Shown: in pieces, positions 58,772-64,000 of the stretch
Layout: each line of letters begins with the position of its first letter
How positions within the stretch are numbered: the first letter of the stretch is position 1
From: UBA10677 sp045532295
Lineage (GTDB): Bacteria; Bacillota; Clostridia; Christensenellales; Pumilibacteraceae
Assembly: GCA_045532295.1 (NCBI GenBank)
Contig: JAZSFP010000002.1
Span: 1-64,000, forward strand
DNA length: 64,000 bases
Direction of reading: 5' to 3'
The notes under the pieces: model-generated
Seen by the model: only the letters and a program-made list of their open reading frames with translations
What the model was told of the DNA's origin: nothing
Databases searched by the model: none
Made by a program: the position numbers and the translations under genes

Positions 58772-58800
58772 AGTATACCTTGTTTCTCCCACAAAGTCAA
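58772..58800 (-). promoter_or_regulatory. Promoter of the SDR gene
   Basis: Minus-strand TTGACT (58800-58795), 17 bases, TATACT (58777-58772), 33 bases before the ATG. The TATACTAATAT core is shared with the tRNA promoter at 58995-59023. Confidence 0.7.
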
Positions 58801-58875
58801 CACCGCACAACAACAAATCGTAAAATCTTATGAATTTTGCCAAAGATTTTAAAATAATGGCAAACTTAATATAAA

Positions 58876-58900
58876 AAACCAAGTCATAGCAACTTGGTTT
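58876..58900 (-). terminator. Terminator of the tRNA-Arg gene
   Basis: Stem AAACCAAGT / ACTTGGTTT with a 7-base loop, 4 bases after the tRNA CCA end and followed by a T run on the minus strand. Confidence 0.82.
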
Positions 58901-58904
58901 CTCT

Positions 58905-58980
58905 TGGTGCGCTCGGCGGGACTCGAACCCACAACGAAGCCGTCGGAGGGCTTTGTTTTATCCAGTTAGACTACGGGCGC
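58905..58980 (-). tRNA. tRNA-Arg (anticodon CCG)
   Basis: A 76-nt cloverleaf on the minus strand with encoded CCA. The anticodon stem AAGCC / GGCTT closes the loop CTCCGAC, giving anticodon CCG for the arginine codon CGG. The T arm is GTGGG-TTCGAGT-CCCGC and the variable loop 4 nt. Two C-A mismatches stand out: C5-A68 in the acceptor stem (GCGCCCG against CGAGCGC) and C12-A23 in the D stem (GTCT against AAAC). Both would be repaired by A to G. It has its own promoter and terminator. Confidence 0.9.
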
Positions 58981-58994
58981 AAAACGATAATATT

Positions 58995-59023
58995 AGTATA
59001 AATTATTACCGTTGGTTTGTCAA
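58995..59023 (-). promoter_or_regulatory. Promoter of the tRNA-Arg gene
   Basis: Minus-strand TTGACA (59023-59018), 17 bases, TATACT (59000-58995), 14 bases before the mature tRNA 5' end. Confidence 0.78.
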
Positions 59024-59101
59024 CTGATTTTCGTTAGACTAAAACTATTGCGTCCGTTAAAATTGTCGAAAGGTTTTTATCAACGCTTTATATAAAATAA
59101 A

Positions 59102-59126
59102 AGCAACCTTGAAAAACAAGGTTGCT
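59102..59126 (-). terminator. Terminator of the adhE-kinase operon
   Basis: A perfect 10-base stem AGCAACCTTG / CAAGGTTGCT with an A5 loop, 6 bases after the kinase stop, followed on the minus strand by TTTATTTTATAT. Confidence 0.85.
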
Positions 59127-59132
59127 CGTCTT

Positions 59133-59885
59133 TTATTCAAAGTCTACGACGTCTGCCCACGAAAGTAAGAATTCGCGTTCTTCCTCGTTGCCTTTAACCG
59201 ACTGAGAGGCTGCGACGATAGGCATCCAACTTTGAACGTACTTAAGTTCCGTTCCACTCTTTTTGCAGAAAAGTTCAATGTACTCTTTCGCTCCCTCTTC
59301 GTCACCGTTAAGACAGAAAAGAAGGTAGGTTCTTGCAATATCCGCCGACGCGTTACCTTGGGTTGCGTGCGCCCAGTCGACGATATAAATCTTTCCGTCC
59401 TTTCCTATTATAATATTAGAGGGATTAAAGTCGCCGTGGCAAACTTTATTATGCTTGGGCATTCCTTCAAGACGGGTATGCAGTTCGTATTTGGTCGTAT
59501 CGTCAAGCGTCGTTTCGGTAATCTTGCGGTTCATTTTATCCTTTAACTTTTTAAGCATAGGATTTCTCTTTTCGTGGACACTCATTTGAAGGTCAACTAA
59601 AAGTTCGATATACTCACTCTTCTTTTCGGGGTTTTTCTTCATAAGCGATGCGAGCGTTTCGCCGTCAACGTACTCAAGCACGATTGCCCACTTTCCCTCG
59701 ATGGTCGTTACTTCCAAAATCTTGGGAATATTAAGCCCCGTCTCTTCGATGCACGCTTGATTATGCGCCTCGTTAAGCACGTCTGCCTTTGAGTAATTTT
59801 CGTTGAAAACCTTGACGCAAGTATCGCCTACGCGGTACAAAGTTTTCGTTTTTCTTTCTGCTACGATTTCATCAAATTTCATCAT
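59133..59885 (-). CDS. Phosphotransferase of the aminoglycoside phosphotransferase (APH)/choline kinase fold
   Basis: A 250-residue small-molecule kinase of the APH fold. The N lobe includes TLYRVGDTCVKVFNENYSK with the ATP-site lysine near 26 and the hinge IVLEYVDGETLASL near 70. The C lobe has the catalytic loop VCHGDFNPSNIII near residue 150 and the magnesium motif IVDWAHATQGNASADIART near 170. Drug resistance is not implied; many such proteins act on sugars or choline. It starts 15 bases after the adhE stop with GGGAG before the ATG, and the two share a terminator, so it is co-transcribed with fermentation. Substrate unknown. Confidence 0.83.
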   Translation of the reverse strand: MMKFDEIVAERKTKTLYRVGDTCVKVFNENYSKADVLNEAHNQACIEETGLNIPKILEVTTIEGKWAIVLEYVDGETLASLMKKNPEKKSEYIELLVDLQMSVHEKRNPMLKKLKDKMNRKITETTLDDTTKYELHTRLEGMPKHNKVCHGDFNPSNIIIGKDGKIYIVDWAHATQGNASADIARTYLLFCLNGDEEGAKEYIELFCKKSGTELKYVQSWMPIVAASQSVKGNEEEREFLLSWADVVDFE

Positions 59886-59900
59886 TATATTCTCCCTATT

Positions 59901-62585
59901 TTACGCGTTTTTCTTAATACGGTTGCTTTTTTTCGTGACAATTGCCTCTTCGTTAGCAGGCATTTGAGGTTCAACGAAATGCTTACCATAATAAGCGTTA
60001 AGATACATTTGTTTTATCTCGCTCATAAGCGGATAGCGTGGGTTTGCGCCAGTACACTGGTCGTCGAACGCCTGCTCCACCATCTCGTCAAGATGCTCTA
60101 AAAACTCTTGCTCGTCTACGCCGTAATCTTTAATGGTGTCTTTAATTCCCACTCTTGCTTTAAGGTCGTTAATAGCGTTTATAAGTCTTTCAAGTTTTTC
60201 TTCGTTCGTTTTACCGCCAAGGTTAAGATAGTCGGCAATCTCAGCGTAACGAGCAAGGGTGTGGGGATGATCGTACTGCGAGAAAGTTCCCATCTTTACG
60301 GGCGTTTCGCTTGCGTTAAAGCGGATAACCTCTTCAATCATAAGCGCGTTTGCAACGCCGTGGGGAAGATGATAAAAAGAGCCGAGTTTATGCGCCATCG
60401 AGTGACATACACCCAAGAAGGCGTTTGCAAAAGCCATACCCGCCATAGTTGCGGCGTTAGCCATTTTCTCTCTTGCCTCAATATCGTTTTGACCGTTCTC
60501 GTAAGCCCTCGGAAGATATTCAAAGATAACCTTAAGCGCGCGAAGAGCCAAGCCGTCGGTGTAATCGGTAGCGAGCATAGCGGCGTACGCTTCAACAGCG
60601 TGAGTTACCGCGTCGATACCTGACGCTGCCGTTAAGCCTTTTGGCGCGGACATATGATAGTCTGTATCAATAATCGCCATTTTGGGAAGAAGTTCGTAGT
60701 CGGCGAGGGGATACTTAACGCCCGTTTTCTCGTCGGTGATAACCGCAAAGGGCGTAACCTCACTACCCGTTCCCGCTGAAGTGGGGATTGCAATAAAGTA
60801 CGCTTTCTCGCCCATTTTTGGGAAGGTGTAGATGCGCTTTCTAATATCAATAAAGCGCATTGCCATATCCATAAAGTCTACTTCGGGATGCTCGTAAAGC
60901 ACCCACATAATCTTCGCCGCGTCCATTGCAGAGCCTCCGCCAAGCGCGATAATGGTATCGGGCTTGAAGGCGCGCATTTGCTCTGCACCATCTTGAGCGT
61001 TCTTGAGCGTGGGGTCGGGCTGAACGTTCCAAAAAGTCGTATGCGTTATACCCATTTCGTCAAGTTTGTCGGTGATAGGCTTAACGAAACCGTTCTCGTA
61101 AAGGAAAGTATCGGTTACGATAAACGCTTTCTTTGCCGAGCGAACGGTACGAAGTTCGTCAAGAGCAACGGGAAGACAGCCTTTTTTGATATAAATTTTT
61201 TCAGGGGTTCTAAACCAAAGCATATTTTCTCTCCTTTCTGCGACGGTTTTAATATTTAATAGATGCTTTACTCCAACGTTTTCCGAGACGCTATTTCCGC
61301 CCCAACTTCCGCAACCAAGCGTAAGCGAGGGGGCAAGTTTGAAGTTATATAAATCACCTATTCCGCCGTGCGAAGAGGGAGTATTTACGAGTATTCTACA
61401 AGTTTTCATCCTCGAAGTAAACTTATCAAGTTTTTCTTTTTCCGTTACCTCGTTTAAATAGATAGACGAAGTATGACCGTATCCGCCGTCGGCAATAAGT
61501 CTTTCCGCCTTATCAAGAGCCTCTTCAAAACTGCTTGCCTTATACATTGCAAGTACGGGCGAAAGTTTTTCGTGCGCAAACTCTTCACTAAGTTCAACGC
61601 TTTCCACCTCGCCTATAAGCACTTTCGTACCTTCGGGAACGGCTACTCCGCTCAGCGACGCTATCTTAAACGCGCTTTGTCCTACGATTTTAGCGTTAAG
61701 CGCGCCGTTAATTATAATGGTTTTTCTTACTTTGTCAATTTCCTCGCCTTTAAGGAAGTAACAACCTCTCGTAGCAAACTCGCGTTTTACCTCGTCGTAG
61801 ATGCTTTCCGGAACGATTACGGACTGTTCGGACGCGCAAATCATACCGTTATCGAAGGTTTTAGAGTGAATTATTGAGTTTACAGCAAGCAAAATATTCG
61901 CGCTTTCGTCAATGATTGCAGGGGTATTACCTGCGCCTACGCCAAGCGCGGGCTTTCCGCTCGAATACGCAGCCTTAACCATACCCGGTCCACCGGTCGC
62001 TAAGATTATATCCGCCTCTTTCATAACGGTATTAGTCATATCAAGCGAAGGCACGTCTATCCAGTCGATTATGCCCTCGGGCGCACCCGCAGACACCGCC
62101 GCCTCAAGAATAAGTTTTGCCGCGGCAATAGTAGATTTCTTCGCTCTTGGGTGAGGCGAAATGATAATTGCGTTGCGCGTTTTTAACGCTATAAGGCATT
62201 TAAAGATTGCCGTTGAAGTGGGGTTCGTGGTGGGAATTACCGCCGCGATTACTCCGATAGGCTCGGCTATCTTTTTAATACCGAACGCTTTATCTTCTTC
62301 AATTACACCGCAAGTTTTAGTGTCCTTGTAGGCGTTATAGATGTACTCTGCTGCGTAATGGTTTTTTATAACCTTATCTTCAATTACGCCCATACCCGTT
62401 TCCTCTACCGCTAAACGAGCCAAGGGAATTCTTGCCTTATCAGCGGCGGACGCGGCAGCAAGAAAAATTTTGTCTACCATTTCTTGAGTGAAGGTGGCGA
62501 ATTTCTTTTGCGCCTCTCTTACCTTTACAATGGTTTGTTGAAGTTTCTCTACGCTGTCTACAATTTCATAAGTCGTTTTTTCCAT
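59901..62585 (-). CDS. adhE: Bifunctional acetaldehyde-CoA/alcohol dehydrogenase
   Basis: AdhE reduces acetyl-CoA to acetaldehyde and then to ethanol with NADH, regenerating NAD in fermentation. The 894-residue fusion has an N-terminal aldehyde dehydrogenase domain (PIGVIAAVIPTTNPTSTAIFK near 110, catalytic cysteine in GMICASEQS near 248). The C-terminal iron-dependent alcohol dehydrogenase domain contains ALGGGSAMDAAKIMW near 545, IPTSAGTGSEVTPFAVITD near 605 and the histidine ligands in AFLGVCHSMAHKLGSFYHLPHGVANALM near 720. Length and order are those of E. coli AdhE. GGAGG lies 7 bases before the ATG. The leader holds a palindrome and a terminator-like hairpin. Confidence 0.97.
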   Translation of the reverse strand: MEKTTYEIVDSVEKLQQTIVKVREAQKKFATFTQEMVDKIFLAAASAADKARIPLARLAVEETGMGVIEDKVIKNHYAAEYIYNAYKDTKTCGVIEEDKAFGIKKIAEPIGVIAAVIPTTNPTSTAIFKCLIALKTRNAIIISPHPRAKKSTIAAAKLILEAAVSAGAPEGIIDWIDVPSLDMTNTVMKEADIILATGGPGMVKAAYSSGKPALGVGAGNTPAIIDESANILLAVNSIIHSKTFDNGMICASEQSVIVPESIYDEVKREFATRGCYFLKGEEIDKVRKTIIINGALNAKIVGQSAFKIASLSGVAVPEGTKVLIGEVESVELSEEFAHEKLSPVLAMYKASSFEEALDKAERLIADGGYGHTSSIYLNEVTEKEKLDKFTSRMKTCRILVNTPSSHGGIGDLYNFKLAPSLTLGCGSWGGNSVSENVGVKHLLNIKTVAERRENMLWFRTPEKIYIKKGCLPVALDELRTVRSAKKAFIVTDTFLYENGFVKPITDKLDEMGITHTTFWNVQPDPTLKNAQDGAEQMRAFKPDTIIALGGGSAMDAAKIMWVLYEHPEVDFMDMAMRFIDIRKRIYTFPKMGEKAYFIAIPTSAGTGSEVTPFAVITDEKTGVKYPLADYELLPKMAIIDTDYHMSAPKGLTAASGIDAVTHAVEAYAAMLATDYTDGLALRALKVIFEYLPRAYENGQNDIEAREKMANAATMAGMAFANAFLGVCHSMAHKLGSFYHLPHGVANALMIEEVIRFNASETPVKMGTFSQYDHPHTLARYAEIADYLNLGGKTNEEKLERLINAINDLKARVGIKDTIKDYGVDEQEFLEHLDEMVEQAFDDQCTGANPRYPLMSEIKQMYLNAYYGKHFVEPQMPANEEAIVTKKSNRIKKNA

Positions 62586-62619
62586 TGATAGCCTCCATAT
62601 TATTTACTCGGATATAAGA

Positions 62620-62645
62620 AAAACGCCGTAAAAAAACAGCGTTTT
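62620..62645 (-). terminator. Terminator-like hairpin in the adhE leader (candidate attenuator)
   Basis: On the minus strand AAAACGCTG pairs with CGGCGTTTT (one T-G wobble) around an 8-base T-rich loop, followed by TCTTATAT. It lies between the adhE promoter and its ATG, about 18 nt after the predicted start of transcription, so it cannot belong to the upstream gene. Confidence 0.6.
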
Positions 62646-62650
62646 CCCCA

Positions 62651-62662
62651 TTACACCTGTAA
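62651..62662. promoter_or_regulatory. Palindrome at the adhE transcription start
   Basis: TTACACCTGTAA, a 12-base palindrome (TTACA-CC-TGTAA), lies at about +2 to +13 of the adhE transcript. A repressor bound here would block transcription. It does not match the clostridial Rex site TTGTTAA-N4-TTAACAA. Confidence 0.55.
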
Positions 62663-62669
62663 CGATTAT

Positions 62670-62698
62670 ATTATAACTCATTTTTTTGCGCTTGTCAA
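62670..62698 (-). promoter_or_regulatory. Promoter of adhE
   Basis: Minus-strand TTGACA (62698-62693), 17 bases, TATAAT (62675-62670), a perfect consensus. Confidence 0.87.
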
Positions 62699-62745
62699 TA
62701 GTTATTATGCAATTATTTTTCCTTCCGTTTCCCCTTAAAATATAT

Positions 62746-62765
62746 TTATGCGCATTTGTGCATAA
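62746..62765 (-). terminator. Possible weak terminator after the beta-propeller gene
   Basis: TTATGC / GCATAA with an 8-base loop, 6 bases after the stop, followed on the minus strand by ATATATTTT. The short stem is weak; it also contains TTATGCACA, which fits the DnaA-box consensus TTATNCACA. Confidence 0.3.
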
Positions 62766-62771
62766 GTTGAT

Positions 62772-64000
62772 TTATTCTTTGCGTTCAAAACAGTAAAGAT
62801 TGCCATAACTCCAGTTAAAATCACTTCCGTTAAAACGATCGAAAGTAAGCCAAAAATAGCGCGTTCTACTTCCCTTTTTTACGGGAATTATAGTTCCCCA
62901 ACCACGAAAACCGCCGTCAGCAAAATTAAACTTCGCCTCGCTCATACCGTCTTTTCCGTAGATACGATAATTAGATTTAAGGTCAAAAGAATTTCCGCAA
63001 ACGAAGTAAAGTTCGCCGTCGATTTTTACGAACGAACCGCCCGTTTCCGCGCCTATATATCCACACCCTACGCACTCGTACTCGGCGAACGGCTGGTCAG
63101 AAATAAAGAATACGTATCTGTAATTTCCACTCTTTTTGTCAATTCTGCATACCGATAATCGCCACTTCCCTATACTCTCGTCGAAGAAAAAGTCAGGGTC
63201 TTCGTCCCCTTCAAAACCTTTGAAAACTTTAAAATTTTCCCCCTCGCTTGCTTTTTCCATAAGAGTAATATCAACTACGCTTACCCCAAAGCGAATATCT
63301 CCGCTAAACTGCGCGTAAGCAAGTATATGACAATGCGCGAACGAGCATACCCAAAGTTGCCATTGCTTTTCCTTTCTGTTATATAAAATCGAGGAGGCTA
63401 CGTCGCCACACCAAAGCCCGTCGCCAGCATCAAAAAATACCGCTCCGCAATAGTCGATTTGGCTCGTGCCTGCTACCCAAGAAAAAATCCCTTGATATCC
63501 TCCTGCTTGGTTTCTTACCGTTGCGGTAAAATAAACTTTGCCCTCTTCCACCATAACTTCGCCGTTCTCGTAGCGAATAGGGCGCATATCCGCAATGCCT
63601 ATACCGTTATCAAGATACGATTTCACCTCGCTAACCACAGCGTATCCGCTTACCACGAGCGAAACGAACCCGTCGCTAAAGTTAGCGTAATCGTGAGAGC
63701 GAGCAAACTCGTCGCAAGTAACGGTTTTTACGAAAACTGCCATACCGTTTTTCTCGATATAAATATCAAAGTTTTTAGGACGGCAAGTAACGATTAAGTT
63801 TTTCTCGGCTAAAAGATTAGCAGGAATTTTAATAGTTTCCGTCTTTTTTCCGCAAGTGAAGTTTATCGTATCCTCTTCTCGCGTAACGATAGCCTCAGCG
63901 GTTTTTGTGTTAACGCTAAAACCTACCGCGCCGTTACCGTCCGCTACCACTTTATAAGTTGCATACGGAAAAAACGAGGCAAACACTCTTTTAATCGCAC
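62772..64000 (-). CDS. Beta-propeller glycosidase-like protein (N-terminus beyond window)
   Basis: The frame is open to the window end, so the true start is not visible; 409 codons are seen. The first part (to about residue 125) is a beta-rich domain. The rest looks like a five-bladed beta-propeller of the GH43/GH32 kind: AVFFDAGDGLWCGDVASSILYNRKEKQWQLWV, DEDPDFFFDESIGKWRLSVCRID, ETGGSFVKIDGELYFVCGNSFD and a last blade with RTRYFWLTFDR. The acidic D in EDPDFFFD and E in GAETGGSFV sit where propeller glycosidases have catalytic residues, but I cannot place it in a family with certainty. Its role in sugar processing would fit the locus at 36-48 kb. Confidence 0.6.
   Translation of the reverse strand, partial: AIKRVFASFFPYATYKVVADGNGAVGFSVNTKTAEAIVTREEDTINFTCGKKTETIKIPANLLAEKNLIVTCRPKNFDIYIEKNGMAVFVKTVTCDEFARSHDYANFSDGFVSLVVSGYAVVSEVKSYLDNGIGIADMRPIRYENGEVMVEEGKVYFTATVRNQAGGYQGIFSWVAGTSQIDYCGAVFFDAGDGLWCGDVASSILYNRKEKQWQLWVCSFAHCHILAYAQFSGDIRFGVSVVDITLMEKASEGENFKVFKGFEGDEDPDFFFDESIGKWRLSVCRIDKKSGNYRYVFFISDQPFAEYECVGCGYIGAETGGSFVKIDGELYFVCGNSFDLKSNYRIYGKDGMSEAKFNFADGGFRGWGTIIPVKKGSRTRYFWLTFDRFNGSDFNWSYGNLYCFERKE

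Noticed and set aside
59133..59885. Calling the APH-fold kinase an antibiotic resistance gene.
   Set aside because: Only the generic fold motifs are visible, and its place behind adhE points to metabolism.
62651..62662. A Rex redox-sensor operator at adhE.
   Set aside because: TTACACCTGTAA does not fit the TTGTTAA-N4-TTAACAA consensus known in clostridia.
1..64000. CRISPR arrays, insertion sequences, prophage or integrative elements.
   Set aside because: No regularly spaced direct repeats, transposase, integrase or recombinase motifs were seen on either strand.

Overview
The window looks like a chromosomal segment from an anaerobic, Gram-positive-type (Bacillota/Clostridia) bacterium of moderate GC. 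The evidence is a clostridial-style core gene set (WhiA, GatCAB, DUF1846, cytidylate kinase-like protein, zinc-type L31, a large pyruvate:ferredoxin oxidoreductase, AdhE), several lipobox lipoproteins, no outer-membrane functions, strong GGAGG ribosome binding sites and promoters with TTGACA/TATAAT hexamers, nearly all spaced 17 bp. It is probably an uncultured gut-type clostridium, but the lineage is inference. About four fifths of the genes lie on the minus strand. There is no rRNA, insertion sequence, phage or CRISPR array.

Layout. 1-2.2 kb: gatC-gatA-gatB (gatB cut by the window edge). 2.2-5 kb: Lgt-family protein, glutamate 5-kinase-like protein, histidine phosphatase. 5-11.7 kb: plus-strand PFOR (nifJ) and a PTS IIC-type membrane protein, then a PHP phosphoesterase divergent from an unknown membrane protein. 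11.7-14.7 kb: a DUF5058 protein, a second membrane protein and an M20 peptidase, probably a peptide uptake and cleavage unit. 14.8-22 kb: murB-PHP-whiA-dnaE, then pfkA with its own promoter. 22-23.3 kb: two zinc-ribbon membrane proteins divergent from a small XRE regulator, with twin operators. 23.4-31.3 kb: DUF1846; a DUF1385-PrmC fusion followed by prfA, a MATE transporter and a YgiQ radical SAM protein; rpmE. 31.4-36.2 kb: tilS-hpt-methyltransferase-rsmI-dnaA in one operon, with a DnaA box just upstream of the only visible promoter.

36.3-48.2 kb is the main accessory region: one minus-strand operon of two sugar ABC permeases, a binding lipoprotein, a GH123/DUF4091-like lipoprotein and two more lipoproteins built from carbohydrate-binding-type beta-sandwich modules. 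It has a strong promoter, a leader of about 265 nt with an inverted repeat, and an internal hairpin. It reads as a Gram-positive glycan-harvesting locus without its own ATPase.

48.3-64 kb: cytidylate kinase-like protein; rpoB-rpoC, with an extremely acidic RpoB tail; a decayed fragment of a glycyl-radical activating enzyme; an SGNH hydrolase; an SDR; a tRNA-Arg(CCG) with two C-A mismatches; adhE plus an APH-family kinase behind a promoter with a palindrome and a terminator-like leader hairpin; and a beta-propeller glycosidase-like protein cut by the window end. PFOR, PfkA and AdhE together indicate sugar fermentation to acetyl-CoA and ethanol.
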